A stretch of DNA of 64,000 nt from Alicycliphilus denitrificans K601 (GTDB lineage Bacteria > Pseudomonadota > Gammaproteobacteria > Burkholderiales > Burkholderiaceae_C): the NCBI RefSeq assembly GCF_000204645.1, contig NC_015422.1, positions 2,931,001 to 2,995,000 of the forward strand, written 5' to 3'. Shown piece after piece: positions 36,832-45,467 of this stretch; positions within the stretch are counted from its first letter, which is position 1; every line of letters begins with the position of its first letter. Below the pieces are notes generated by a model. The model was not told the origin of the DNA. It searched no databases and saw only the letters and a list, made by a program, of their open reading frames with translations. Both the position numbers and the translations under genes were made by a program.

Positions 36832-36861
36832 AAAAAAACCGGCCCGCAAGGCCGGTTTTTT
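36832..36861. terminator. Bidirectional terminator between hemP and the GlcG-like gene
   Basis: A-run, CCGGCC, loop CGCAA, GGCCGG, T-run. Symmetric A/T flanks let it work for both converging genes. Confidence 0.85.
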
Positions 36862-36885
36862 CATTCGGGTTCTTCAAGCCTTTTC

Positions 36886-36920
36886 AGGCTCCAGCGCTTG
36901 TCTGCCGAGCGCTGGCAGCT
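36886..36920. repeat. REP-like hairpin repeat
   Basis: CCAGCGCTTG, short loop, AGCGCTGGCAGCT followed by ATCAAAAG: the best-preserved member of the family here. Confidence 0.7.
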
Positions 36921-36953
36921 ATCAAAAGAAGAATCTTCGGATGCCGGGTCCGG

Positions 36954-37361
36954 TTACAGGCCGATCGCCGCGATGCCCGCGCGCGCGATCTGCGCGTCCT
37001 CACTGGACTTCACGCCGCTCACGCCCACTGCGCCCAGGCACCGGCCGTCCTTCATGACGGGCACGCCGCCCTCCAGCAGGCCCTGCATGGTGGGCGCGCT
37101 CAGGAACGCGGTGCGGCCGCCGTTGATCATGTCCTCGTAGCCCTTGCTCTCGCGGCGGCCCAGGGCTGCAGCGTGGGCCTTGGCCGGCGCGATGTGCGCG
37201 GAGATGGCAGCCGCGCCATCAAGGCGCTGCAGCCACAGCAGGTGGCCGCCATCGTCTACGATGGCGATGGTCACGGCCCACTGGTTCTTCAGCGCCTCTG
37301 CCTCTGCGGCTGCGGCGATCAACTTCACGTCGGCGAGTTCGAGTTCGGGTTTGGTCTTCAT
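36954..37361 (-). CDS. GlcG/HbpS-family protein
   Basis: 135 aa. MKTKPELELADVKLIAAAAE, then WAVTIAIVDDGGHLLWLQRLDGA and a Gly-rich end GAVGVSG, the pattern of the GlcG/HbpS (DUF336) fold. Members bind haem or corrinoids or accompany glycolate genes; no partner is adjacent, although hemP lies 230 bp away in convergent direction. The ATG at 37361 is taken since the extra 38 residues upstream are not family-like. Confidence 0.85.
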   Translation of the reverse strand: MKTKPELELADVKLIAAAAEAEALKNQWAVTIAIVDDGGHLLWLQRLDGAAAISAHIAPAKAHAAALGRRESKGYEDMINGGRTAFLSAPTMQGLLEGGVPVMKDGRCLGAVGVSGVKSSEDAQIARAGIAAIGL

Positions 37362-37579
37362 GCGGCAAATCCTGCAATGGATGAAAGAAACGCGCGCGGC
37401 GCACCGCGCGCAAGCCCGTGGAGCATAGACCCGGCACGCCGCGCCAATGAACCTTCCCAAGGCAAAAGAATCCATCCGTTTAAGTACGGGATAGCGCGCG
37501 GGTATTGCATTGGGCGCCCGGTACCCGCATCTAGAATGCCCCGGCCTGCACCATGCAGGCCATTCAGGAGAGAAACCAG

Positions 37580-38269
37580 ATGAACACTGAAATCACCAGT
37601 ATCGGCTCGGGCTATGCGTTGTCGCAGGAGCAGCGCCACCGCGTGCTGCGCAACACCTATTGGCTGCTGGCGCTGAGCCTGGTGCCCACGGTGCTGGGTG
37701 CATGGCTGGGCGTGGCCACTGGCATCACCGAGTCGCTGCGCGGCGGAATGGGGCTGATCGTGTTCCTGGGCGGCGCCTTCGGCTTCATGTTCGCCATCGA
37801 AAAGACCAAGAACTCGGCCGCCGGCGTGGCCGTGCTGCTGGGCTTCACCTTCTTCATGGGCCTGATGCTTTCGCGCCTGATCGGCATGGTGCTGGGCTTC
37901 AAGAACGGTGCGGACCTGATCATGACGGCCTTCGCCGGCACGGCGGGCGTGTTCTTCGTCATGGCCAGCCTGGCCAGCGTGATCAAGCGCGACCTCTCGG
38001 GCATGGGCAAGTGGCTCTTCGTGGGCGCGCTGGTGCTCATGGTGGGCGCCATCGTCAACGTGTTCGTGGGCTCGTCGGCCGGCATGATGGCGATCTCGGT
38101 CGCAGCCATCGGCATCTTCAGCGCGTACATGCTGTACGACCTGAAGCAGATCCTGGACGGCGGCGAGACCAACTACATCAGCGCCACGCTGGCCCTGTAC
38201 CTGGACCTGTTCAACGTGTTCCAGAGCCTGCTGGCCCTGCTGGGCATCATGGGCGGCGAGCGCGACTAA
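37580..38269 (+). CDS. BI-1/YccA-family membrane protein
   Basis: 229 aa with seven hydrophobic helices, the Bax inhibitor-1 fold. YccA of E. coli binds and inhibits the protease FtsH, so a role in membrane protein quality control is likely. GAGAG lies 8 nt before the ATG at 37580. Ends with the acidic GGERD tail. Followed by a strong terminator. Confidence 0.9.
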   Translation: MNTEITSIGSGYALSQEQRHRVLRNTYWLLALSLVPTVLGAWLGVATGITESLRGGMGLIVFLGGAFGFMFAIEKTKNSAAGVAVLLGFTFFMGLMLSRLIGMVLGFKNGADLIMTAFAGTAGVFFVMASLASVIKRDLSGMGKWLFVGALVLMVGAIVNVFVGSSAGMMAISVAAIGIFSAYMLYDLKQILDGGETNYISATLALYLDLFNVFQSLLALLGIMGGERD

Positions 38270-38298
38270 AGCGCGGCACTGCCCTTCCCCGCTCCACA

Positions 38299-38322
38299 AG
38301 CCCCGGTCCGCCGGGGCTTTTT
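38299..38322 (+). terminator. Terminator of the BI-1/YccA gene
   Basis: AGCCCCGG, TCCG loop, CCGGGGCT, five T residues. Confidence 0.88.
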
Positions 38323-38345
38323 CGTTGGCGCAGGCGCAATTTTGT

Positions 38346-38385
38346 TGCATTTGATATTATTGCAAACGAAATAATATCGGATGCA
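38346..38385 (+). promoter_or_regulatory. 40-bp dyad operator before the MarR gene
   Basis: Centred at 38365.5: outer arms TGCAT/ATGCA and inner arms GATATTATT/AATAATATC, all perfect and sharing one centre. It ends 2 bp before the ATG region, so the MarR protein probably represses its own gene and the MFS gene. Confidence 0.7.
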
Positions 38386-38387
38386 CC

Positions 38388-38891
38388 ATGGAAACCGAAT
38401 CACGCCGAAACCGCCTGCTGGCCGGCAGGCCGCAGCCCCTGCGCGACCGCGTGGCCGCGTCGCGCGAACTCCTGCACGCTGCGCACCTGCTGGAGCGGCG
38501 CATCAACGCCGCGCTGGCCCCCTGCGGCCTGCACATGCACGAATACCTGGCGCTGCGCCTGCTGTCGGACAGCGTGCACGAGCCCTTGCGCCCCACCTCG
38601 CTGAGCATGGCGCTGGACGCCACGCGCACGCAGATCACGCGCCTGCTCGACGGGCTGGAGAAGAAGGCGCTGATCGCCCGCGCGCTGCACAAGCATGACC
38701 GCCGCAGCCTGGAGATCACGCTGACGCCAGCCGGCGCCGAGCGCCTTGAGCAGGCCGTGCCGCTGGTGCAGGCCGCCTATGCGAGCGCCTGGGAGCCGCT
38801 GACCGGCGACGAGATACACGCCCTGGCCCTGCAGCTCGCGCAGGTACATGCCCACCTGCGCGGCACCGGCCTGCCGGAGGATGCGCCATGA
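38388..38891 (+). CDS. MarR-family regulator of the adjacent efflux gene
   Basis: 167 aa winged-helix protein: LHMHEYLALRLLSD, recognition helix LSMALDATRTQITRLLDGLE, wing HKHDRRSLEITLTPAG. Overlaps the MFS gene by 4 bp. Like other MarR proteins it should release its operator on binding a phenolic or drug-like ligand. Sits at once after a large palindrome. Confidence 0.92.
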   Translation: METESRRNRLLAGRPQPLRDRVAASRELLHAAHLLERRINAALAPCGLHMHEYLALRLLSDSVHEPLRPTSLSMALDATRTQITRLLDGLEKKALIARALHKHDRRSLEITLTPAGAERLEQAVPLVQAAYASAWEPLTGDEIHALALQLAQVHAHLRGTGLPEDAP

Positions 38892-40321
38892 ATGCGCCGC
38901 AACTGCAGCAGTGGCTGCACCGGCGCAAGCAGCGCCTGCTAATCGTCCTGATCTGCGGCCTGGTGGGCGTGGAGTTTCTCGAAAGCGGGATGTTCGTGTT
39001 CGCCGCTGCGCCCATCATGCGAGCCATTGGCGCCGCGCCGCAGGAGTTCGCCCTGGTGCAGATGGCCTACGCCGTGGGCAACATGTTCATGGTGGCCACG
39101 CAGCAGTGGATGGTGCGGCATTTCGGCTACCGGCGCTACCTGCTGCTGGCGCTGCTGCTGTTCGGCCTGGGCGACGTGGGCTCCGCGCTGGCGTCCAACC
39201 TGCCGGAGATGATCGTCGCGCGCCTGCTCCAGGGCATGGGCGGCGGCGCCTTCTTCCTGAGCACGCGCGTGCTGATCCCGCTGCTGTTCTCCGTGCCCAT
39301 GCGCCCGCTGGCTTCGCGCGGCTTCCTGCTGACCATCTTCGGAATGGGAGTCATGGCCCCGGCGCTGGCGGCCCTGCTCGTGGGCGGCGGGGGCTGGCAA
39401 TGGATCTTCTGGGTCCAGCTGCCCATCGTCGTCCTGTTGGCCGCAGGGGTGCAGAGATTCATGCCCAGGCACCTGGGCAAGAGCATCCAGCCGATACGCT
39501 GGTCGGCCATCCCCGTGGTGCTGTTCCTGCTGGCCGTGGGCCTGGTGCAGTGGGTGTTTTCCGAGGCCGACCACGAGCTGCTGCAGCGGCCCGACAAGCT
39601 CGCCCTCGTGGCGCTGGCGGGCGTGACGCTGCTGGGCCTGTTCAGCCTGCACCAATGGCGGCACGACGAGCCGCTGCTGCACCTGCGCGACCTCACCCAC
39701 CCCGGATTCCTCGCAGGCATGGGGCTCTTTGCCACGTACTACTTCATCGTCAACTTCAACAACTACCTGTTCCCGCAATATGCCGAGCACGGCCTGGGCC
39801 TGCCGGTGGTGACAACGGGCTGGCTCAACAGCTTCTCGGGCGGCGTCACCTTCGTCGCCGTGGTGCTCTACAGCCGCTATTCGGCCCGCGTGGCCAACAA
39901 GCGGGCGATGATGATGATCGGGTGCCTGTGCATGGCCGTCTCCGCGTGGTGGATGGCGTCGTTGCCGCCCGACGCGCCCGTCGCCGCGCTGTACGGGCCG
40001 CTGGCCATCAAGGGGCTGTTCGGCGTGCTGATGATCCTGCCCGTGTCGGCCCTGACCTGGCGCGCGCTAGGCGACACCCATTTCGCCAAGGGCTACCAGG
40101 CCAAGAACGTGATGCGGCAGATGATGATCTCGCTGGCCTCCGCCGTGGCCGCCGTCGCGCTGCAGAACGGCCGCACGGCCCAGCTCATCCGGCTACCCGC
40201 GGGGAGCGGACACCTGGACATGCAGGCGGTCTTCCTCGCGGGGCAGCACCTGTACCTGTGGATCGCGGCGATGGCCGTGGCGGCGGCGGTGGTGGTGGCG
40301 GCGCAAAAGCAGCTGCGCTGA
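38888..40321 (+). CDS. MFS transporter, DHA2-type drug efflux
   Basis: 477 aa, about 14 membrane helices, motif-like LLQGMGGGAFFLSTRVLIP (motif C region) and the typical 14-TM layout. ATGA overlap with the MarR gene. No membrane-fusion (EmrA) partner is present, so it may act alone. Substrate not deducible. Confidence 0.9.
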   Translation: MNAPQLQQWLHRRKQRLLIVLICGLVGVEFLESGMFVFAAAPIMRAIGAAPQEFALVQMAYAVGNMFMVATQQWMVRHFGYRRYLLLALLLFGLGDVGSALASNLPEMIVARLLQGMGGGAFFLSTRVLIPLLFSVPMRPLASRGFLLTIFGMGVMAPALAALLVGGGGWQWIFWVQLPIVVLLAAGVQRFMPRHLGKSIQPIRWSAIPVVLFLLAVGLVQWVFSEADHELLQRPDKLALVALAGVTLLGLFSLHQWRHDEPLLHLRDLTHPGFLAGMGLFATYYFIVNFNNYLFPQYAEHGLGLPVVTTGWLNSFSGGVTFVAVVLYSRYSARVANKRAMMMIGCLCMAVSAWWMASLPPDAPVAALYGPLAIKGLFGVLMILPVSALTWRALGDTHFAKGYQAKNVMRQMMISLASAVAAVALQNGRTAQLIRLPAGSGHLDMQAVFLAGQHLYLWIAAMAVAAAVVVAAQKQLR

Positions 40322-40374
40322 AATCAGCGCGCCGTGGGCTCAATTGTTCCGCCCGCCTGCCGATATAGGGATAC

Positions 40375-40758
40375 ATGCTGCCACCTCGCCCCCGCCTCGC
40401 CGCCGGCCTTCGCGCCGCCTTCGCCGCCGCCGCGCTGCTGGCCCTGGCCGGCTGCGAGATTCCGGGGCTGGGCCCGGACCCGCGCATAGCGCAGCGCGAG
40501 GCCGAGGCCAAGGCCATAGGCGGGGCCTGCCGCCATGCCCTGCGCGGGCTGGAAGACTGCTTCACGCTCAACCCCAAGGCATCCAAGGCCATGGTGTTCG
40601 CGGGCTGGAAGGAGATGGACCAGTACATGCGCGAGAACAAGATCGAGGGCGCGCCCTCGGTGCTCACGCAGCTGGAGAAGAAGCCCGCCGCCGCTCCCGC
40701 CCGCTCCGGCGAGGACAATGCCGAGCCCCAGCCCCGCGGCTCCCGCAATCGCGGCTGA
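40375..40758 (+). CDS. Small lipoprotein, unknown function
   Basis: 127 aa. Basic N-terminus, hydrophobic stretch and lipobox LALAGC (Cys near residue 27). The mature part has a possible disulfide pair (GGACRHALRGLEDCF) and an Ala/Pro-rich tail. Not recognised. Convergent with emrE. Confidence 0.7.
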   Translation: MLPPRPRLAAGLRAAFAAAALLALAGCEIPGLGPDPRIAQREAEAKAIGGACRHALRGLEDCFTLNPKASKAMVFAGWKEMDQYMRENKIEGAPSVLTQLEKKPAAAPARSGEDNAEPQPRGSRNRG

Positions 40759-40790
40759 CCTGAGAAGGAAGGGGCCGGCTGCGCCTCGCC

Positions 40791-41123
40791 TCAATGCCCG
40801 GTGGTCTTGGACAGGAGCTGCATCACCAGCACGCCGCCCACGATCATGGCCATGCCCACGATGGCCGGCAGGTCCAGCTTCTGCCCGTGGAGCAGCCAGC
40901 CCACGAGGGAGATCAGCACGATGCCCAGCCCCGACCAGACGGCGTACACCACGCCCGTGGCCATGTGGTTCATGACCTTGGAGACCAGGTAGAAGGCCAC
41001 GCAATAGCCCAGCACGGCCAGCACGGCGGGCCACAGGCGCGTGAGCCCCTGTGAGGACTTCAGGGCCGTGGTCGCGACGACCTCCGCCGCTATGGAGATG
41101 CCGAGCAAGATGTAGGGGTGCAT
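40791..41123 (-). CDS. emrE: EmrE-type small multidrug resistance transporter
   Basis: 110 aa, four helices, aligns along its whole length with E. coli EmrE. The essential Glu14 is in AAEVVATT; the GVVYAVWSGLGIVLISL segment with its Trp and Gly residues is kept. It exchanges protons for cationic aromatic drugs as an antiparallel dimer. Start ATG at 41123. Confidence 0.92.
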   Translation of the reverse strand: MHPYILLGISIAAEVVATTALKSSQGLTRLWPAVLAVLGYCVAFYLVSKVMNHMATGVVYAVWSGLGIVLISLVGWLLHGQKLDLPAIVGMAMIVGGVLVMQLLSKTTGH

Positions 41124-41167
41124 GGTAGGTGTCGCCGCTTCGCCGCCAGTCGTTGGAGTATTAAAAT

Positions 41168-41199
41168 GATAGCTTACAGCGCTTACTGGATAAGCGCCG
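41168..41199. repeat. REP-like hairpin repeat before the chromate genes
   Basis: ATAGCTTACAGCGCTTAC and GGATAAGCGC form the arms; a divergent member of the family. Confidence 0.55.
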
Positions 41200-41337
41200 C
41201 ATGGATATTCCCCCTTAACCGAACCAGTGCATCGCCACCCATCGCCCCGGCTGATGGCCGCATCGCATTCGGCGATGGCTCCTGTACTGCAGCCGGGGCC
41301 GCGCCCGCTTACCATGGCATGCCTCGCAGCGCCTGTC

Positions 41338-41928
41338 ATGCCCACCGCTTCCATCGACACCTCTTCCATCGGCGAACGCCCGCGTCCACACAGCCTGCGC
41401 GAATTGTTCTGGGCCTTCACCTGGCTGGCGCTGCAGGGCTTTGGCGGCGTGCTGGCGGTGGTGCAGCGCGAGCTGGTGGATCGCCGCCGCTGGATGACGA
41501 ACGAGGAATTCATGGAAGACTGGGCCGCGGCGCAGATACTGCCCGGCCCCAACGTGGTGAACCTGTCCATCATGGTGGGCGACCGCCATTTCGGTGCGCG
41601 CGGCGCCCTGGTGGCCGTGGTGGGCATGCTGCTGCTGCCCATGCTGCTCGTGGTGGCGGTAGCCGCCGTGTATGCGGTTTTTGCCACGCACCCCATGGTG
41701 GTCGGCGCGCTGCGCGGCATGGGCGCGGTAGCGGCAGGCCTGGTCGCGGGCGTGGGCTGCCGGCTGGCGGCGTCGCTGGGCAGGCACCCGCTGGGGCCCC
41801 TGCCCTGCGGCCTGATCGTCGTGGCCACCTTTGCCACCATGAGCGTGCTACGCCTGCCGCTGGCCTGGGTGCTGCCCGTGGTGGGCGGTGCGGCCTGCGT
41901 GCTCACGTGGCGCAAGCTCCCAGCCTGA
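41338..41928 (+). CDS. Chromate transporter, N-terminal half-protein
   Basis: 196 aa CHR-family half transporter: WAFTWLALQGFGGVLAVVQRE and ILPGPNVVNLSIMVG are the conserved CHR motifs. The ATG at 41338 gives the usual length; the frame is open for 37 codons more upstream. The partner half starts 2 bp after its stop, so both are needed for one functional unit. No chrB regulator is near. May move chromate or simply sulfate-like anions. Confidence 0.9.
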   Translation: MPTASIDTSSIGERPRPHSLRELFWAFTWLALQGFGGVLAVVQRELVDRRRWMTNEEFMEDWAAAQILPGPNVVNLSIMVGDRHFGARGALVAVVGMLLLPMLLVVAVAAVYAVFATHPMVVGALRGMGAVAAGLVAGVGCRLAASLGRHPLGPLPCGLIVVATFATMSVLRLPLAWVLPVVGGAACVLTWRKLPA

Positions 41929-41930
41929 TC

Positions 41931-42524
41931 ATGGCCACTGCACTGAACCTGCAACCCGTGGACTGGCTGAACCTGTTCCTGTACTACCTGTCGATCTCGC
42001 TGCTGGCCGTGGGCGGCGCCATCGCCACGGCGCCGGACATGCACCGCTTCCTGGTCGAGCGCCAGGGCTGGCTCACCGACGTGCAGTTCAACACCTCCAT
42101 CGTCATCGCCCAGTCCGCGCCCGGCCCGAACGTGCTGTTCATCGCCCTGCTGGGCTGGAACGTGGGCCTGAACACGGGCGACGGCACGCACATGGCCTGG
42201 GCTGCCGGCGCGCTGGGCGTGGCCGTGTGCATGGTGGGGATCATGCTACCCAGCAGCCTGCTGACCTGGGCCGCCACGCGCTGGGCGCACCGCAACCGCG
42301 AGCGCCGCTCGGTGCGGGCCTTCAAGCAAGGCATGGCGCCACTGGTGATCGGGCTGATACTGGCAACGGCCTGGGTGCTGGGCAGCGCCCACGGCGACCC
42401 GGCGCGGGATTGGCCGCTGTGGCTGCTCTCCGCCGTCACCACGCTGCTGGTGTGGCGCACGCGCATCCACCTGCTGTGGCTGCTGAGTGCAGGTGCGTTG
42501 CTAGGCGCGCTGGGCTGGGTCTGA
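41931..42524 (+). CDS. Chromate transporter, second half-protein
   Basis: 197 aa, second CHR half with YLSISLLAVGGAIATAPDMH and AQSAPGPNVLFIALLGWN. Topology is expected to be inverted relative to the first half. The stop codon's last base is the first base of a 104-bp palindromic element. Confidence 0.9.
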   Translation: MATALNLQPVDWLNLFLYYLSISLLAVGGAIATAPDMHRFLVERQGWLTDVQFNTSIVIAQSAPGPNVLFIALLGWNVGLNTGDGTHMAWAAGALGVAVCMVGIMLPSSLLTWAATRWAHRNRERRSVRAFKQGMAPLVIGLILATAWVLGSAHGDPARDWPLWLLSAVTTLLVWRTRIHLLWLLSAGALLGALGWV

Positions 42525-42627
42525 TTCCATTTCTCAATCAATCGATTACTTTGTCGGCTTCGCTTGCCGTACGGGTCGTACTGTCTGCGCTTCGCCTTCG
42601 CGTACTCGATTGATTGAGAAATGGAAT
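42524..42627. repeat. 104-bp palindromic element that encodes the sirtuin C-terminus
   Basis: Perfect 22-bp inverted repeats (42524-42545 and 42606-42627, starting ATTCCATTTCTC) flank 60 bp rich in CGTAC/CTTCGC motifs. It separates two convergent genes, and may terminate both, yet the sirtuin frame continues 26 codons into it. Such size and structure suggest a MITE- or RPE-like mobile palindrome. Confidence 0.75.
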
Positions 42628-43373
42628 GAAACGTCCAGCAATGCAGGCAGCAGCTGCGACGACGGCCCGCGCAGCACGGCATGGGCAATGCCGTCGAGCT
42701 CGCTCGGCCCGATGTTGAGCACCACCACGCGCGCACCGGCCTGCCGCGCCTGGTGCGCCAGACCGGCGGCCGGATAGACGGCGCCGGCCGTACCCACCAC
42801 CAGCATCACATCGCAGGCCTGCACGGCCTGCTGCGCCGCATCCAGCGCCTGCGTCGGCAGGGCCTCGCCAAACCAGACCACGCCGGGGCGCACCAGATTG
42901 CCGCAGCCGGCGCAGCGCGGCGGGCGATCCGGCACGGCCCGGGCCAGATCGCAGCAGGGGCGCGGGTGGTCCAGCCAGCGGTCGTCCGCAAGCCTGCCGT
43001 GCAGGCACAGCACGCCCTCGCTGCCCGCCAGCTGGTGCAGCCCATCCACGTTCTGCGTGATCAGCGTGAGCCGGCCCGGCGCGCGCCGCGCGAACGCCGC
43101 CAGCGCATGGTGGCCGGCGTTGGGCTGCACGCCCAGCAGCTTCTCGCGCCGCTCGGCGTACCAGTCCCAGACGCGCCCGGGGTTGCGCCGGAAGGCCTGC
43201 TCCGTGGCCAGGTCCTCGGGCCGAAAGCGCGCCCACAGGCCGGTCTGCGCATCGCGGAACGTGGGCACGCCCGACTCGGCGCTGACGCCGGCGCCGGTCA
43301 GCACCGCGACGCGGCGCGCGTCCCGCAGCCAGGCGCGGGCCTCGTCGAGGGCGGTTGAGGGGTTATCGCGCAT
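42546..43373 (-). CDS. cobB: CobB-type NAD-dependent protein deacylase (sirtuin)
   Basis: 275 aa. NAD site GAGVSAESGVPTFRD (residues 27-41), TQNVDGLH, catalytic His125, zinc cysteines at CC (140-141) and CAGC (154-157). Tyr72 and Arg75 (YAER) match the class III motif for succinyl/malonyl groups. CobB in other bacteria reactivates acyl-CoA synthetases such as PrpE, which is present 14 kb away. The last 26 residues come from the palindromic element and have no place in the fold. Confidence 0.92.
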   Translation of the reverse strand: MRDNPSTALDEARAWLRDARRVAVLTGAGVSAESGVPTFRDAQTGLWARFRPEDLATEQAFRRNPGRVWDWYAERREKLLGVQPNAGHHALAAFARRAPGRLTLITQNVDGLHQLAGSEGVLCLHGRLADDRWLDHPRPCCDLARAVPDRPPRCAGCGNLVRPGVVWFGEALPTQALDAAQQAVQACDVMLVVGTAGAVYPAAGLAHQARQAGARVVVLNIGPSELDGIAHAVLRGPSSQLLPALLDVSFHFSINRVREGEAQTVRPVRQAKPTK

Positions 43374-43394
43374 GTCGGTTCATCGTGCCGAAGC

Positions 43395-44060
43395 TCACAC
43401 CTTTTCAGCCAGCAGGCCCTGCTCGACCATCGCGACCAGCCGCTCGGCCAGCGCCTGGCATCCGGCCTCGTCCAGGCCGCGCAGGGGGCCGTCGAGCACC
43501 AGCATCGCCATCCCGTGCACGGCGGACCAGGCCAGGAACTCGGCCCCCGGCCGGCGCACGGGCGGCAGCAGGCCGGCATCGACCATGCCGTCGAGCGTGT
43601 GGCACAGCAACTCGAACGGGTCCATGCCGCTGGCGCCGCGCGCCGCGCCGTCATGCGGGGCGCGTTCGTTCACGTCGAAGGGCCGCGCCGCGAATGCGGT
43701 GCGAAACAGGCCAGGCTCCCGCCGCGCAAAGCGCAAATAGCCCAGGCCCACGCCGCAGAACGCCGCGCGCGCGCGCCGGCGCGGATCGCGCATGCGCCGG
43801 GTTGCATCGATCTCGGCCTCGATCGCGCGCGCCAATTCGGAAAGCGCTACCGCGCGCACTGCCTCCAGCAAGACCTGGTGGCTCTGGAAATGCCGGTACG
43901 CCGCATTGGGCACCACGCCGGCGCGCCGCGTAGCCTCGCGCAGCACGACGGCACCCGGGCCACCCTCACGCGCCAGCGCAACGCCCGCATCAAGCAATGC
44001 GCGCCGCAGGTCACCGTGGCGGTAGGTGCTGCGGACGGGGCTTGAATCCTCGTTCGGCAT
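43395..44060 (-). CDS. TetR-family regulator, WHG-domain type
   Basis: 221 aa. HTH at residues about 13-60 (GDLRRALLDAGVALAREGG ... VVPNAAYRHFQSHQVLLEAV), C-terminal domain with WSAVHGMAMLVLDGPLRGL, the WHG-type ligand domain. Divergent from a run of small detoxification-like genes, with 83 bp between the starts containing GTGTACAC and a TATAAG -10-like box; it most likely controls them. Confidence 0.9.
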   Translation of the reverse strand: MPNEDSSPVRSTYRHGDLRRALLDAGVALAREGGPGAVVLREATRRAGVVPNAAYRHFQSHQVLLEAVRAVALSELARAIEAEIDATRRMRDPRRRARAAFCGVGLGYLRFARREPGLFRTAFAARPFDVNERAPHDGAARGASGMDPFELLCHTLDGMVDAGLLPPVRRPGAEFLAWSAVHGMAMLVLDGPLRGLDEAGCQALAERLVAMVEQGLLAEKV

Positions 44061-44143
44061 TCTTACTAGGTTTTACATGGACACGATTCATTTTCGATCG
44101 TGATGCGCGTATAAGTGTACACCGTCCACAAAGGAACCGCATC

Positions 44144-44497
44144 ATGAAATCCGACAGCTACGTCGACGGTTTTCTGCTCGCCGTCCCCACCGCCAACAAG
44201 GAAGCGTACCGCCGGCTTGCCACCGAGGCAGCGCAGCTCTTCAAGGAACACGGCGCCACCGAGTTCGTGGAGTGCTGGGGCGACGACGTGCCCGAGGGCA
44301 AGCTCACGTCCATGCCCATGGCCGTGCAACGCAAGGACGACGAGACCGTGGTGTTCTCATGGGTGGCCTGGCCCTCGCGCGCGGCGCGCAATGCCGGCAT
44401 GAAGGCTTTCATGGACGACCCTCGCTGCCCCAAGGACATGCCGTTCGACGGCAAGCGCCTGATCTACGGCGGCTTTCGCGTGCTGGTGAGTGCTTAG
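44144..44497 (+). CDS. DUF1428 family protein
   Basis: 117 aa, start MKSDSYVDGFLLAVPTANKE with AAGGA 8 nt upstream. The block KEHGATEFVECWGDDVPEGK and end DGKRLIYGGFRVLV are typical of DUF1428 (YbaA-like ferredoxin-fold dimer). Function unknown; first gene of the seven-gene cluster. Confidence 0.9.
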   Translation: MKSDSYVDGFLLAVPTANKEAYRRLATEAAQLFKEHGATEFVECWGDDVPEGKLTSMPMAVQRKDDETVVFSWVAWPSRAARNAGMKAFMDDPRCPKDMPFDGKRLIYGGFRVLVSA

Positions 44498-44541
44498 CCA
44501 GGCCGGCCCCTCCGACCCTCACGAATCAACCGGGAGCATCA

Positions 44542-44889
44542 ATGCAATACAAGGCCAGCTGCCACTGCGGGAAAGTGGCAATGGAGTTCGAAGGCGACAT
44601 CCAGGAAGTGGTGTCCTGCAACTGCTCGATCTGCCAACGCAAGGGCGCGCTACTGTGGTTCATGCCGCGCGGCGAGCTCAAGCTGATCTCGCCGAACGAC
44701 GCCGCATCGACCTACCAGTTCCACAAGCACGCGATTCGGCACCGCTTCTGCCCGACCTGCGGCATCCATCCCTACGCCGAGGGAGTCGACCCCAAGGGCC
44801 GGCCGATGGCGGCCATCAACGTCCGCTGCGTGCACGACATCGATCTGGCCAGCCTGTCCGTCAAGCACTTCGACGGCCGCTCGCTTTGA
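44542..44889 (+). CDS. GFA-family zinc protein
   Basis: 115 aa, Gfa-like fold with zinc ligands in CHCGK, CNCSICQ and CPTCG. The family includes glutathione-dependent formaldehyde-activating enzyme but most members have unknown substrates. GGGAG precedes the ATG. Confidence 0.92.
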   Translation: MQYKASCHCGKVAMEFEGDIQEVVSCNCSICQRKGALLWFMPRGELKLISPNDAASTYQFHKHAIRHRFCPTCGIHPYAEGVDPKGRPMAAINVRCVHDIDLASLSVKHFDGRSL

Positions 44890-44982
44890 CCGCATGCCAA
44901 GGCTTTCGCCGGCGGCCGCACGTGACCGACGGCATTGCGCACCACCCACGCCATTTGCAAGCACCAACGTCAGGAGACACAC

Positions 44983-45435
44983 ATGCAGTTCACCCCCTAC
45001 CTCAATTTCGACGGCAACTGCGCCGAGGCCTTTGCCTTCTACGCCAGGCTGTTTGGCGGCACCATCGTCCACCAGAGCACCTTCGGCGAGATGCCTGCGT
45101 CGGAAGGCATGCCAAAGCTGCCCGAATCGGCCAGGAACCGCATCATGCACGTGCACCTGCAGATTGAGGGGCAGTCGCTGATGGGCTCCGACACCATGCC
45201 GGCCGTGCCGGGGCAGGACCCTGCCCTGTGCGGCGGCGGCTACCAGCTGCCGCAGGGCTTGTGGGTGTCGATCCAGGCCGCCGATGCGGCCGAGGGGCAG
45301 CGCCTGTTCGACGCGCTCGGCAACGGTGGGCAGGTCGTGATGCCGTACGCGGCCACGTTCTGGTCGCCCGGCTTCGGCATGGTGCGCGACCGCTTCGGCA
45401 CGCCGTGGATGGTGAACGTGACGGCGCAGCATTGA
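44983..45435 (+). CDS. PhnB-like VOC-superfamily protein
   Basis: 150 aa, two beta-alpha-beta-beta-beta modules; starts MQFTPYLNFDGNCAEAFAFY and ends DRFGTPWMVNV, the PhnB/3-demethylubiquinone-methyltransferase-like form of the glyoxalase fold. AGGAG 7 nt before the ATG. Substrate unknown. Confidence 0.92.
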   Translation: MQFTPYLNFDGNCAEAFAFYARLFGGTIVHQSTFGEMPASEGMPKLPESARNRIMHVHLQIEGQSLMGSDTMPAVPGQDPALCGGGYQLPQGLWVSIQAADAAEGQRLFDALGNGGQVVMPYAATFWSPGFGMVRDRFGTPWMVNVTAQH

Positions 45436-45467
45436 TCCCCATGCATCAACCCACCCGAGGAGTCCCC

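Noticed and set aside
41227..41337. 37-codon N-terminal extension of the first chromate half-protein
   Set aside because: Not hydrophobic or CHR-like; the ATG at 41338 gives a normal half-transporter.
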